Assembly: GCA_013298665.1 (NCBI GenBank)
Contig: JAAFIK010000026.1
Coordinates: 1-58,258 of the forward strand
From: Chitinophagales bacterium
GTDB taxonomy: Bacteria; Bacteroidota; Bacteroidia; Chitinophagales; Chitinophagaceae
Reading direction: 5' to 3'
DNA: 58,258 bases
Under the pieces are notes generated by a model. The model searched no databases and was not told the DNA's origin. It saw only the letters and a list, made by a program, of their open reading frames with translations. The translations under genes were made by a program, and so were the position numbers. This document shows positions 1 through 8,628 of this stretch, piece by piece (the first letter of the stretch is position 1; every line of letters begins with the position of its first letter).

Positions 1-120
1 TTGATAGGTTGACCTGATACTTACGTCTTCTCCTGCTACCTTCAAGGCATCTTTCCTATAGCAGCCCCGGGGTAACCCCGTAGTAAAGCCGAGGGTTACC
101 CGTCTAAGCCCGTCTTTTCC

Positions 121-162
121 AGTACCGGGTACCAAATACTAAGTACTGAATACCAGGTACTA
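121..162. repeat. AGTACC-type palindromic intergenic element, copy 1
   Basis: An imperfect ~41-bp palindrome beginning AGTACCGGGTACC and ending TACCAGGTACT. The core TACCAGGTACT recurs at 36171-36190, and the reverse complement of its left arm (GGTACCCGGTA) recurs at 24461-24480. Related sequences lie at 1171-1195 and 1704-1739. All copies are between genes. Confidence 0.5.
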
Positions 163-190
163 CTCCCTCCACAGCCAGTGTTCACCCATA

Positions 191-264
191 GATATCCCAC
201 TCCCCTTTACAGTGGGATATCAGTGGCGCATCAGTGACGCATCAGTGGCGCATCAGTGGGATAT
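191..264. repeat. Inverted repeat merging into five 11-bp tandem units
   Basis: GATATCCCACT (191-201) and AGTGGGATATC (211-221) form a perfect 11-bp inverted repeat with a 9-nt spacer. Its right arm opens a tandem array of period 11: units begin CAGTG at 210, 221, 232, 243 and 254. The outer units read cagtgggatat and the three inner ones cagtgRcgcat. Outer and inner units are therefore two variants in a symmetric order. Function unknown. Confidence 0.75.
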
Positions 265-420
265 CCTACCTTTTGCCTACCCTTTACACCGGGTTGCCAT
301 AAGATACGGAACGGTAGATTGAGGACGCGCTCCCCGGGAACCTGTATCTGCCCTCCGGGATCATAATTTCACGTATTTGCCTATATTTACACCTTCTCTT
401 ACCTGATCATATTTGAAACC

Positions 421-1167
421 ATGGCCTATAAACTCAGTTTTTCGCTCCGATGGGGCGTGCCGGTATTTTTTCTGGGCGTGCTGGCACTTACCCTGCTCAA
501 CCGCAACGCGATCCTCAATGAAAAGTTACCCGACGCTTCCGCAGCAGCTACCCCCCGGCATATTGCTGCTTTTATGCAGCAGGATACCATCGCCAACAAT
601 ATCCTTTTTTCAAATCGCATTACGCTGAAAGACGGGCAGTCGCAAAGCGGCGGGCAGTCCTTTTTACTACAGGTGGGGGATAAAATACTTGTGGCTTCTG
701 CCGTACACCTGATGGGTACGGCGCTCGGCTTTACGGAAGACATTACCGCGGCTCAGGCAAAAGACCGGCTGAAGCGTTGGGAGTTGCAATCCGGCAGCCA
801 GGTTGTACAGACCGATGGGATTGCAGATGCCCAGGGTGATCTGCTTTTTCTCGACCTCGCTGCTGCAGACAGCAGCCGCTACCGGGTGCTGCAACCGGCA
901 GTACCCTCCCTTTACAAAGACTCGGTTTATTACCTGCTGGGGCCGGTGGCGGGCAATCCGGGCAGCACACCCCTGCACCTTTACCCCCTCCGGTATTACA
1001 AGGCGAAGCAAAATTTTATTTATATGGAAAACATCACCGGGCAGCCATTCAATGGCTACAGTGGTGCCCCCATTGTAGATCGCTGGGGTGGTGTTGTCGG
1101 TATCCTGAGTGGTGGTGGCCGCATGGACTCAACCACGCGGGTATTTGTGGTGGTACAGAAGTTATAA
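421..1167 (+). CDS. Membrane-anchored trypsin-like serine protease (putative)
   Basis: A 248-aa protein with one N-terminal hydrophobic segment (about residues 11-27) that should hold it in the inner membrane with the rest in the periplasm. The remainder resembles a chymotrypsin/HtrA-like fold. A His sits in VASAVHLM (H96), an Asp in LLFLDLAA (D145), and the likely nucleophile in NGYSGAPIVD (S214), followed by the usual GxVVGI strand. The triad order His-Asp-Ser matches family S1. No PDZ domain is present, and the serine motif is GYSGAP rather than the classic GNSGGP, so substrate and activity are uncertain. The start is the ATG at 421. The 3' end has a partial duplicate about 100 bp downstream. 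A non-catalytic relative is possible. Confidence 0.6.
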   Translation: MAYKLSFSLRWGVPVFFLGVLALTLLNRNAILNEKLPDASAAATPRHIAAFMQQDTIANNILFSNRITLKDGQSQSGGQSFLLQVGDKILVASAVHLMGTALGFTEDITAAQAKDRLKRWELQSGSQVVQTDGIADAQGDLLFLDLAAADSSRYRVLQPAVPSLYKDSVYYLLGPVAGNPGSTPLHLYPLRYYKAKQNFIYMENITGQPFNGYSGAPIVDRWGGVVGILSGGGRMDSTTRVFVVVQKL

Positions 1168-1170
1168 GGG

Positions 1171-1195
1171 CAGTACCCACTCAGTACTTAGTACG
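1171..1195. repeat. AGTAC-type palindromic element, copy 2
   Basis: Just after the stop of the protease gene, CAGTACCCACTCAGTACTTA and the following GTACGA repeat the AGTAC unit three times. Same sequence family as the elements at 121-162 and 1704-1739. Confidence 0.4.
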
Positions 1196-1230
1196 AAGGA
1201 TCAGGCAGAAAATGCGTTCCGCGTTTGTAT

Positions 1231-1282
1231 AGACCCAACCACGCGGGTATATTTGTGGTGATACAGTGGTTGCAGAGGTATA
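1231..1282 (+). repeat. Partial duplicate of the preceding gene's 3' end
   Basis: The last ~37 bases of the protease gene (1130-1167, with AACCACGCGGGTATTTGTGG) are repeated almost exactly from 1237: the same AACCACGCGGGTAT, then TTTGTGGTG and ATACAG, and a TATAA at the end. Two extra bases and several changes put it out of register, so it is not expressed as a gene tail. This looks like the remnant of a tandem duplication. Confidence 0.65.
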
Positions 1283-1286
1283 ATAC

Positions 1287-1673
1287 TTAATGCTGCTCAT
1301 TCCTGCACTTCTCCATGATCTCATGAAAAATATCGTGTGCCTTTGTCATCAGCGCAATAAGGGTTTCATCATCTTTTTTGGCTTTTACGGCTTTGCCCAC
1401 AGCAGCGCACTGTGCCACGAGGCGTTTCAGGATGGGTTTTACCACGGCGCCATTGTAACCCGCCGGTACGGCAGAAGCCTGCCAGGCTTTGGCTTTGGTG
1501 AGCAGTACGGCGGCACTGTCTTTGGTGGGCTGCAGGTTACCCTCTTCAGCAGGATGGAAGGTCTTGCTCATCACGCCGTGAAAATCGTGCATTTGTTTCC
1601 AGTCGGCTTTCTTTTGTGCAACAGCAGTCATGGTGATAAGGGCTGCCAGTGCGAGGATCATCATCTTTTTCAT
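1287..1673 (-). CDS. Small secreted helical protein, unknown function
   Basis: A 128-aa protein with a clean Sec signal peptide (MKKMMILALAALITMTAVAQ). The mature ~108 residues are rich in Ala, Lys and Met and predicted mostly helical, with His and Met pairs in MHDFHGVM near the start of the mature part and AHDIFHEIMEKC near the end. The size and the paired helices recall periplasmic four-helix bundles of the cytochrome b562/c' kind, but there is no CxxCH haem motif. Metal or haem binding through the Met/His residues is only a guess. It is convergent with the upstream protease gene and divergent from the DUF5686 gene, so it is a single-gene unit. Confidence 0.6.
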   Translation of the reverse strand: MKKMMILALAALITMTAVAQKKADWKQMHDFHGVMSKTFHPAEEGNLQPTKDSAAVLLTKAKAWQASAVPAGYNGAVVKPILKRLVAQCAAVGKAVKAKKDDETLIALMTKAHDIFHEIMEKCRNEQH

Positions 1674-1703
1674 GTCTTTTTTTGTGCAAAGATAGGGGAT
1701 AGG

Positions 1704-1739
1704 CAGTACTGAGTACCGTGTACTCAGTACACGGTACTG
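1704..1739. repeat. AGTAC-type palindrome, copy 3 (perfect 13-bp arms)
   Basis: AGTACCGTGTACT (1712-1724) and AGTACACGGTACT (1726-1738) are exact reverse complements separated by one base, a 27-bp near-perfect palindrome preceded by CAGTACT. It lies in the divergent gap between the small helical protein gene and the DUF5686 gene. No T-tract follows, so it is more likely a protein-binding or mobile-repeat element than a terminator. Confidence 0.65.
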
Positions 1740-1807
1740 TCTCCTTCTAACATCTCCTTAACAATTTGCCACGTATATTCGTTTGTATAACCGAATATAC
1801 GATAATT

Positions 1808-4360
1808 ATGCGTTCATTTTTACTGTTTTTTGTACTCTTCTGTGCCACCGAAGCCCAATCCCAGAAAATATACGGCACCGTTTTCAACAGCACAGGCGAC
1901 TTGCTGCCCTATGCTTCTGTAACGGTGAAAGGCACGTCTACCGGAGCCAGTGCCAATAACAAAGCGCGCTATTCCATTTCGGTAGCGCCGGGTACTTATA
2001 CCATTGTTTGCCAGCACATCGGTTATACGCGGGTAGAAAAAACGGTAACCATAAAAGATACAGACGAAGAAGTTACTTTTATCCTCACCAACCAGAAATT
2101 GGACATGAAGGAAGTGGTGGTAAAAACGGGAGCCGAAGACCCGGCCTATGCCATCATCCGCAACGCCATCAAAAAAAGACCCTATTATGCCAAACAGGTA
2201 ACGGGTTTTGAATGTGACCTCTATACCAAGGACCTGATGAAACTCCGCAACCTGCCCAAAAAAATCTTTGGTCAGAAGATTGATGACGAAGCCAGGAAAG
2301 ATATGGGGGTAGACTCAGCCGGTCGCGGCATCATATACCTCTCCGAATCGGTATCAAAAGTACATACCCGGCAGCCCGATAAATTTAAAATGGAGGTGCT
2401 CAGCAGCCGGGTAAGCGGGAGTGATGGCTTTGGTTTCAGCTTCCCCACCTTTATCAGCCTCTACAACAGTAATGTAACCATGTTTACCGCCAAACTCAAT
2501 CCGCGTGGTTTTGTATCACCCATCGCCGATGGTGCTATTGGTTTTTACAAATTCAAATACCTCGGCAGTTTCTGGGAAGACGGTAAAGAAATCAACAGCA
2601 TACGCGTTACGCCCCGCCGCAGTTACGAACCCCTGTTTACCGGGGTCATCAATATCACCGAGGGCGACTGGCGCATCCATAGTGCCGACCTGATGGTAAC
2701 CAAAAAATCGCAACTCGAAATCTTAGATACCCTGCAACTTACACAACTCTACGTACCGGTGGGCGGCGATATCTGGCGGGTCAAAAACCAGTTGCTCCAT
2801 TTCAGTTTCAACATTTTCAAGTTTGACGCCATCGGCAATTTTGTAAGCGTGTACAGCAATTACAACATCAATCCGGTGTATGCTAAAAAGTTCTTTGACA
2901 ACGTGATCATCAAATACGATACGGCGGTAAACAAGAAAAGCAGGGCTTACTGGGATACCATACGCCCGGTACCGCTGGAGCAGGAAGAGGTAAGGGATTA
3001 TAAGGTGAAAGACAGCATTTTTGCCTACAACCGCGATTCGGTATGGAGCAAGACCAACCTCGACTCGCTGCGTAAACGGCAGGGCCCCCTGAACCCACTG
3101 AAACTATTCAGTGTTGGGGGCATCAACAGAAATGTTTACCGCAAACATGGCGGCTTTAACTGGGGCATACAGGGGCTGCCCACGGCCATCTCTTACAATA
3201 CGGCGGAAGGGGTAACCCTGAACATGCATGGCTATATCAACAAGTACCTGCGCAAGGCCAAAACACAGTTGGCCATAGAACCCAGTATCCGCTATGGCTT
3301 CAACAATACCCACCTTAATGCCTGGATGGATATTTTTCTGCGCACGCGCGACGACGACCCCAATGGAAAGCTCAAACGCAGAACCTGGCATTTCCAGGGC
3401 GGTAAGCGCGTAACGCAATTCAACCGTGAGGAACCGATCAGCACCAGCGCCAATACCATCAGTACGCTCTGGGGTGGAAACAATTATATGAAGACCTATG
3501 AAAACTGGTTTGGCGGCATTGGCTATGGCAAAACCTTTGAGAACGGTCTGTCGCTCAGCATCAATGCGTTGTATGAGGACCGGATGCCCCTCAACAATAC
3601 CACCAATTTTACCCTGCCCCGCCGCGATTCGGTAAAGATGACACCGAATTACCCCTACGAAATGGTGAACCGGCAGTTTACCCGCCACCAGGCATTCCAG
3701 TTCAGCGTAGACATCAGCTTCCGGCCGGGAATGCGCTATATCCAGTTTCCCCGGTTTAAACTGCCCATCGGTTCAAAATATCCGCTCTTCAGCTTCAATT
3801 ATACCAAGGGCATCAATGGTATATTCGGCAGTGATGCGGACTTCGACAAATGGCGTTTTACCATCAGCGATGATAAGAACCTGAAGTTGCTCGGGCTGTT
3901 CAAATACAAGTTTGGGGTCGGTGGGTTTATCAACGACCGCAAAGTGCAGTTGCAGGATTACCAGCATTTCAATGGCAACCGGTTTATTGGTGCCAGTGAG
4001 TACGTCAACAGTTTTCAACTGGCCAAATATTATGCCTACAGTAATACGGAATCCTTCTTTGCCATCGGGCATGCAGAGCATCATTTCAACGGGCTGCTTA
4101 CCAATAAGATTCCCCTGTTCAAGCGCCTCAACTGGACACTGGTGGGCGGTGCCAACGCCTTTTATGTAACCGGCCAACGCAATTATTTTGAGGTATTTGG
4201 TGGTATCGAAAACATCCTGAAGATTTTCCGGGTGGATGTGGTGACGGGCTTTGAATACGGCCGCAAGGGCTTTACCGCGTTGCGCATCGGTGCCGGTGGT
4301 TTGCTGGGCGGCAGCATCAAAGCCAACAATCGCGGACGTTCGGTAGCGATCAGTTTGTAG
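1808..4360 (+). CDS. DUF5686 family outer-membrane protein with carboxypeptidase-regulatory-like domain
   Basis: An 850-aa protein counted from the ATG at 1808, which puts a signal peptide (MRSFLLFFVLFCATEAQSQ) at the N-terminus; an upstream ATG at 1766 would add 14 charged residues before it. Residues ~20-105 form a CarboxypepD_reg-like beta domain (IYGTVFNSTGDLLPYASV), typical of Bacteroidota outer-membrane proteins. Then comes the DUF5686 region, with the characteristic AYAIIRNAIKKR helix and many alternating beta strands up to a C-terminal aromatic-rich barrel ending in ...SVAISL. The family is widespread in Bacteroidota and regarded as a surface or barrel protein of unknown function. No TonB plug domain is seen. 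It is transcribed alone. Confidence 0.85.
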   Translation: MRSFLLFFVLFCATEAQSQKIYGTVFNSTGDLLPYASVTVKGTSTGASANNKARYSISVAPGTYTIVCQHIGYTRVEKTVTIKDTDEEVTFILTNQKLDMKEVVVKTGAEDPAYAIIRNAIKKRPYYAKQVTGFECDLYTKDLMKLRNLPKKIFGQKIDDEARKDMGVDSAGRGIIYLSESVSKVHTRQPDKFKMEVLSSRVSGSDGFGFSFPTFISLYNSNVTMFTAKLNPRGFVSPIADGAIGFYKFKYLGSFWEDGKEINSIRVTPRRSYEPLFTGVINITEGDWRIHSADLMVTKKSQLEILDTLQLTQLYVPVGGDIWRVKNQLLHFSFNIFKFDAIGNFVSVYSNYNINPVYAKKFFDNVIIKYDTAVNKKSRAYWDTIRPVPLEQEEVRDYKVKDSIFAYNRDSVWSKTNLDSLRKRQGPLNPLKLFSVGGINRNVYRKHGGFNWGIQGLPTAISYNTAEGVTLNMHGYINKYLRKAKTQLAIEPSIRYGFNNTHLNAWMDIFLRTRDDDPNGKLKRRTWHFQGGKRVTQFNREEPISTSANTISTLWGGNNYMKTYENWFGGIGYGKTFENGLSLSINALYEDRMPLNNTTNFTLPRRDSVKMTPNYPYEMVNRQFTRHQAFQFSVDISFRPGMRYIQFPRFKLPIGSKYPLFSFNYTKGINGIFGSDADFDKWRFTISDDKNLKLLGLFKYKFGVGGFINDRKVQLQDYQHFNGNRFIGASEYVNSFQLAKYYAYSNTESFFAIGHAEHHFNGLLTNKIPLFKRLNWTLVGGANAFYVTGQRNYFEVFGGIENILKIFRVDVVTGFEYGRKGFTALRIGAGGLLGGSIKANNRGRSVAISL

Positions 4361-4427
4361 CAGCATGATGTGAGAAGCAGGATGAGCCCTCCTGGTGCCT
4401 GCTACTTCTTATCTTGCTGCTATTCCT

Positions 4428-4435
4428 TACCTTTG
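4428..4435 (+). promoter_or_regulatory. Bacteroidota-type -7 promoter element before trhO
   Basis: TACCTTTG matches the TAnnTTTG consensus of the primary sigma factor of Bacteroidota. It lies about 100 bases before the trhO start. No clear -33 TTG partner at the right distance. Confidence 0.45.
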
Positions 4436-4533
4436 TGCTGAAATTTGGTTCACCCTGCAAGTGTCCAATTACGCAACATTAACAATTATTCCGTGCAGCC
4501 CATGTGGCGGGCGGGATTCAAATTTCAGGAATC

Positions 4534-5574
4534 ATGGCCGTTTTACACAACCGTGTATCGCAGGCGGAGCTCAAGGCTCGTATGCTCCGGGACGATACGC
4601 CCCGTACCACACTCTCTTTTTATTGTTACTTCCCTGTAGCCGACCCGGCTGTTTTCCGCGATGAACTGTACAAAGCCTTGTTTGACCTCGGCGTATTTGG
4701 CCGCATCTATGTAGCCGCCGAGGGCATCAATGCGCAGATAAGTGTACCCACTGCCAATGTTGACGCTTTTCGTGATTACCTCTACAGTATTGAGCCATTA
4801 GCCGGCCTGCGCCTCAATATCGCGGTAGATGATGATGGCAGGAGTTTCTGGGTACTCAAGGTAAAAGTGCGGGAGAAGATCGTGGCGGATGGTATCAGCG
4901 ATCCGGCATTCAGTATGGCGCGTAAGGGTAAATACGTCAATGCCCGGCAGATGAACAGCCTGCTTGAAGATCCCGATACGGTGGTGATCGATATGCGCAA
5001 CCATTATGAGTATGAAGTAGGGCATTTTGTGAACGCCCTTGAAGTGCCTTCCGATACGTTCCGCGAACAGTTGCCTGTGGCGGTGGACATGATGAAAGAC
5101 AAGAAAGACAAGAACATCATCATGTACTGTACCGGTGGTATCCGTTGCGAAAAGGCCAGTGCGTATATGCTGCACAACGGATTTACCAATGTGTTTCACC
5201 TGGAAGGTGGCATTATCAATTATGCCCGGGAGGTACAGCAGCAAGGGCTGGAGAGTCGTTTTTTGGGGAAGAATTTTGTATTTGACGACCGCCTTGGGGA
5301 GCGCATTACACCCGATATCATTGCCCGCTGCCACCAGTGCGGACAGCCCGCCGATACGCATACCAACTGCCGGAACAGCGGTTGCCACCTCCTGTTTATC
5401 CAGTGTGCGGACTGTGCCGCTGCTTACGAAGGCTGCTGTTCAGCCACCTGTAAGGATATCCTTGCCCTGCCCGCCGATGCACAAAAGGCGCAGCGTAAGC
5501 AGCAGGATATGGGCAGTAATATCTTTAATAAGTCGAAAGCCCGTCTGCGGCCGGTATTGCCTAAGGAGGGATAA
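4534..5574 (+). CDS. trhO: tRNA uridine(34) 5-hydroxylase TrhO (YceA, rhodanese family)
   Basis: A 346-aa cytosolic enzyme that hydroxylates uridine-34 of certain tRNAs (the oxygen-dependent route to 5-hydroxyuridine). I start it at 4534 because MAVLHNR aligns with the start of E. coli YceA (MPVLHNR); the ORF is open 10 codons further up. Order: an N-terminal acylphosphatase-like part with [10 protein letters not shown], a rhodanese domain with [14 protein letters not shown] and the active loop CTGGIRCEK (C199, C205), and a Cys-rich C-terminal zinc-like region ([25 protein letters not shown]). The length and every family motif are present, so it should be functional. It stands alone, with a terminator 130 bases downstream. 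Confidence 0.95.
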   Translation: MAVLHNRVSQAELKARMLRDDTPRTTLSFYCYFPVADPAVFRDELYKALFDLGVFGRIYVAAEGINAQISVPTANVDAFRDYLYSIEPLAGLRLNIAVDDDGRSFWVLKVKVREKIVADGISDPAFSMARKGKYVNARQMNSLLEDPDTVVIDMRNHYEYEVGHFVNALEVPSDTFREQLPVAVDMMKDKKDKNIIMYCTGGIRCEKASAYMLHNGFTNVFHLEGGIINYAREVQQQGLESRFLGKNFVFDDRLGERITPDIIARCHQCGQPADTHTNCRNSGCHLLFIQCADCAAAYEGCCSATCKDILALPADAQKAQRKQQDMGSNIFNKSKARLRPVLPKEG

Positions 5575-5902
5575 TCCTTGTTCAAACAACGGTTGATTAC
5601 CATACGCGTGAAAAAAATGTGTAATCTTTTGCACCCCCGATATCGTTGTTTGTTAACAATTAAGTAATTTTGAGAAAGTTTTCATAGGGTACGGATTAAA
5701 AGCGGACCGGGGTTTTCACCCTGGTCCTGTTTTTTTGGGGCAAGTCCTGCGTTGGATGATATGGCAATTGCAGGGTTAATCCCAATCGGGTTGATACGTT
5801 GGGGGTATAAAAAATACAAACCTTCAGTTGCTGATGAATGGCGTACTCCTGAACCGGATAATTTTTTCTGTTACTCCGGATCAGTTTTTTTGAAATAAAG
5901 GA
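5575..5902. other. Intergenic stretch with one terminator
   Basis: About 330 bases between trhO and the esterase gene. The only structured element I see is the terminator at 5704-5737. The ORFs here are short and lack family features. Confidence 0.5.
5704..5737 (+). terminator. Intrinsic terminator downstream of trhO
   Basis: GGACCGGGG (5704-5712) pairs with CCCTGGTCC (5719-5727) across a 6-nt loop (one G-T pair), followed by TGTTTTTTT. This should end the trhO transcript. Confidence 0.75.
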
Positions 5903-5908
5903 ATGCAA

Positions 5909-6838
5909 ATGAAGTGGATGAAACAATTGCTTGCTGTCATCAGCGGGTTACTTTTAGTGCCGGATGCTTATTCCCAGTTGCCAAAAGTCTCTTCCGGCAG
6001 GCTGGAACGTATAGATAGCTTCCGGTCAGGCTATATCACTGCCAGGCATATTGATGTCTGGTTGCCGGAGGGCTACAGTGTGCAGAAGAAATACGCAGTT
6101 TTATATATGCACGACGGGCAAATGCTGTATGATTCTGCTGTTGCCTGGAACAAACAGTCGTGGGATGTAGATGATGTACTTGGAAAACTGATGGGGGAAA
6201 ACAAAATAAGGGATGTGCTTGTGGTAGGTATCTGGAATGGACGAAACACCAGACACGCTGATTATTTTCCGCAAAAGCCATATGCGTCTTTAACTGCAAT
6301 ACAACGGGATACGGTTACCGCTCAATTGCAAAGGGCAGCAAGAGCAAAAGACGTGTTTAAGCCTGTTTCAGACAATTATTTAAAGTTTCTGGTTAAGGAA
6401 TTAAAGCCCTTTATTGATAAAAAATATGCCACCCGAACCGGCAGGAGCAGTACATTCATTGCCGGCAGCAGTATGGGGGGGCTGATTTCTATGTATGCCA
6501 TTTGCGAATACCCCGATGTATTTGGCGGAGCGGCATGCCTCAGCACACATTGGCCCGGTATTTTTACAGCAGCAGGTAACCCGGTTCCGGATGCTTTTGT
6601 AAAGTATATGCGCAAACATCTGCCCAATCCCCAAAGCCATAAAATTTATTTTGACTATGGCGACCAAACGCTGGATGCATTATATCCGCTGCTGCAAAAG
6701 CAGGTAGATGCAGTAATGAAAGCCAAAGGCTTTACGGAAGAGAACTGGATTACAAAATATTTCCCGGGCGAAAATCATAGTGAGCAGGCATGGCATAAAC
6801 GGCTGGATATTCCTTTGTTGTTCCTTTTAAAAAAATAA
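5909..6838 (+). CDS. Secreted alpha/beta-hydrolase (esterase D / Fes-like family)
   Basis: A 309-aa protein with a signal peptide (MKWMKQLLAVISGLLL...YSQ). I prefer the ATG at 5909 because AAAGG at 5897-5901 is well spaced for it; the ATG at 5903 sits on top of that sequence. It has the putative-esterase fold: an early strand with YAVLYMHDGQ, the nucleophile elbow GSSMGG (S188), and a C-terminal His in GENHSEQAWHKR. Relatives include esterase D, IroE/Fes enterochelin esterases and feruloyl esterases acting on ester bonds. A role in degrading an ester-linked carbohydrate or siderophore is possible, but no neighbour supports one. Confidence 0.85.
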   Translation: MKWMKQLLAVISGLLLVPDAYSQLPKVSSGRLERIDSFRSGYITARHIDVWLPEGYSVQKKYAVLYMHDGQMLYDSAVAWNKQSWDVDDVLGKLMGENKIRDVLVVGIWNGRNTRHADYFPQKPYASLTAIQRDTVTAQLQRAARAKDVFKPVSDNYLKFLVKELKPFIDKKYATRTGRSSTFIAGSSMGGLISMYAICEYPDVFGGAACLSTHWPGIFTAAGNPVPDAFVKYMRKHLPNPQSHKIYFDYGDQTLDALYPLLQKQVDAVMKAKGFTEENWITKYFPGENHSEQAWHKRLDIPLLFLLKK

Positions 6839-6840
6839 CG

Positions 6841-7165
6841 ATGCGAAAGCCTGTTGTTTATAAAGGCAGGTCTGCATTGCCTGACAGCACATCCGGCAAC
6901 GCAACTCCCGCAATTCAATATCCGTGTAAATGCGGTCTCCCCGGGAGTTGTACGAACATCAATTTATATGGGCTTTATTGAACCAGCAAAAGTTGCAGAA
7001 ACATCAGGCAGCGTTAACAGCTTTCACCCAATCGGCAGAATTGGACACCGAACCGATGTGGCCAATGTCATTACCTTTTTACTGATCATCCTGCTGCTGT
7101 TCCGCGTATGTGATGTGCGCGGTGGGCTGCAGTGCATTAACCCTTATTCTGCTGTTACCAGATAG
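6841..7165 (+). pseudogene. 3' fragment of a short-chain dehydrogenase/reductase gene
   Basis: The reading frame contains the C-terminal part of an SDR: NIRVNAVSPGVVRTSIY (the conserved N-x-V-x-PG), then FHPIGRIGHRTDVANVITFLL, which is the usual 'P-x-GR-x-G-x-x-x-DVA' helix. The Rossmann glycine motif and the YxxxK catalytic pair are missing. After ITFLL the sequence diverges, although VCDVRGG still recalls the terminal 'xWDVDGG'. The remnant begins only a few bases after the esterase stop and runs into the 3' end of tyrS on the other strand. It is a truncated, decaying copy, not a working enzyme. Confidence 0.75.
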
Positions 7166-8421
7166 TATTGCTTTTTTCCTTTCTGCACGAGCAGGTACTT
7201 GCTGTGCAGGAGCATGTTACTGCCCACCACCTGTGCCGGATTGCTTATTTTGTTGCGGTTGATGCTGAGTCCGCCATTGAGGATCAGTTTGCGGGCCTCA
7301 CCCCGGCTGGGAAAAATTGCTGTATCCGTCAGCAGGCTGATCACATCCATGCCCTGCTCCAGCAAACCTTTGGCAATGGTGGTGCTGATCACGCCCTGTA
7401 TGGACGCCAGGTCTTCTGCAGTCATCTGCTCTACAGGCTCATGTTGTTTGCTGAAAAGTTTTTGTGTGGTGGCAAGGGCATCTTCGAGGCCGGCCTCACC
7501 ATGTACAAAGCGGGTTACCGTTTCTGCCAGCTTTTTCTGGAGCAGTCTTGCACTTTGATCCTCATGGTGGGTGCTGATAATGCTTTCTATCTCGCCGGGC
7601 GGAAGAAAGGTGAATATACGGATGTACCGTTCGGCGTCGGTATCGGTGGTATTGAGCCAGAACTGGTAAAACTGGTATGGTGATGTGCGTACCGGGTCGA
7701 GCCAGATATTGCCCTGCTCGGTTTTGCCAAACTTGCCCCCATCAGCCTTTGTGATGAGCGGACAGGTAAATGCAAATGCCTCACCACCGCCCTTGCGCCT
7801 GATCAGCTCTGTGCCCGTAACGATATTGCCCCACTGGTCGCTGCCACCCATCTGCAGTTTGCATTGCCGGTGGGTGTAAAGCCAGTAAAAATCATAGCCC
7901 TGTACCAACTGGTAGGTGAACTCTGTAAAGCTCATGCCATTATCGCCCTCCAGCCTTTTCTTTACACTGTCTTTGGCCATCATATAATTTACCGTGATGT
8001 GCTTGCCTACATCCCGGATAAAGGACAAAAAACTGAGCCCCTGAAACCAGTCGTAATTATTAACCATCACCGCTGCATTGGGCAGGGCAGGGTCGAAATT
8101 GAGGAATTTCTCCAGTTGTGCTTTTACCCCGGCCTGGTTATGCGTGAGCGTTGCCTCGTCCAGCAGGTTTCTTTCCTCGCTTTTTCCGCTGGGGTCGCCC
8201 ACCATACCTGTGGCACCACCTACCAGTGCTACCGGTTTATGTCCGGCCCGCTGCAGGTGCACCAGGAGGATGATGGGCACCAGGCTGCCGATGTGCAAAC
8301 TGTCTGCCGTAGGGTCAAACCCGATATAGCCCGTGGTCATTTCTTTGTTCAGTTGTTCTGCTGTACCCGGTATTATATCCTGTATCATTCCGCGCCATTG
8401 CAATTCTTCAATAATGTTCAT
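7144..8421 (-). CDS. tyrS: Tyrosyl-tRNA synthetase
   Basis: A 425-aa class I synthetase that charges tRNA-Tyr in the cytosol. The catalytic HIGH-type motif is HIGS (H43-S46) in DPTADSLHIGSLVP, and the KMSKS-type motif reads KFGKT in ADGGKFGKTEQGN, the normal bacterial TyrRS version. The tyrosine-binding QGYDFYWL and GGSDQWGN stretches are present. The C-terminus is an S4-like RNA-binding domain (SRGEARKLILNGGLSIN). Length and motifs are complete. Its last 22 bases overlap the dehydrogenase remnant on the opposite strand. A 7-bp hairpin lies in its 5' leader. Confidence 0.98.
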   Translation of the reverse strand: MNIIEELQWRGMIQDIIPGTAEQLNKEMTTGYIGFDPTADSLHIGSLVPIILLVHLQRAGHKPVALVGGATGMVGDPSGKSEERNLLDEATLTHNQAGVKAQLEKFLNFDPALPNAAVMVNNYDWFQGLSFLSFIRDVGKHITVNYMMAKDSVKKRLEGDNGMSFTEFTYQLVQGYDFYWLYTHRQCKLQMGGSDQWGNIVTGTELIRRKGGGEAFAFTCPLITKADGGKFGKTEQGNIWLDPVRTSPYQFYQFWLNTTDTDAERYIRIFTFLPPGEIESIISTHHEDQSARLLQKKLAETVTRFVHGEAGLEDALATTQKLFSKQHEPVEQMTAEDLASIQGVISTTIAKGLLEQGMDVISLLTDTAIFPSRGEARKLILNGGLSINRNKISNPAQVVGSNMLLHSKYLLVQKGKKQYYLVTAE

Positions 8422-8452
8422 GATTCGCCCGTTGTTTAATTTCGTTCCTGCA

Positions 8453-8472
8453 GCGGCTCTTTTGGGAGCCGC
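8453..8472 (-). promoter_or_regulatory. Hairpin in the tyrS leader
   Basis: GCGGCTC (8453-8459) and GAGCCGC (8466-8472) form a 7-bp GC-rich stem with a 6-nt loop, 32 bases before the tyrS start. No T-tract follows on the tyrS strand and no T-box specifier or conserved T-box sequence is seen. It could affect mRNA stability. Confidence 0.35.
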
Positions 8473-8628
8473 CTGTTTAAGATTTTTTGCAAAAATGGGT
8501 AGAATTCCTGAGAATAAACGCTATGTTTGCAACCACTTACATATTTTCCCGTCTTACAACATAAATCCTGATCCGGGTATCCTGCGTAAATCAATGCTGG
8601 CTTACAAAACGAAACTGGAATAGTTATC

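Larger units (their letters stand above)
1..420. other. Non-coding, repeat-rich intergenic stretch
   Basis: I see no convincing gene in these 420 bases. They hold several short symmetric sequences: GGGGTAACCCC near 69-79 and a related GGGTTACCC near 93-101, an AGTACC-type palindromic element (121-162), and an 11-bp tandem repeat headed by an inverted repeat (191-264). A weak -7-like element TATATTTA lies at 382-389, before the gene that starts at 421. The upstream gene, if any, ends outside the window. Confidence 0.6.

Noticed and set aside
191..264. CRISPR or phage attachment site
   Set aside because: The 11-bp period is far too short for CRISPR, and no integrase or phage gene lies nearby.
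8422..8628. T-box riboswitch before tyrS
   Set aside because: Only a small stem is present; there is no specifier loop, T-box sequence or terminator/antiterminator pair, and T-boxes are not typical of this phylum.
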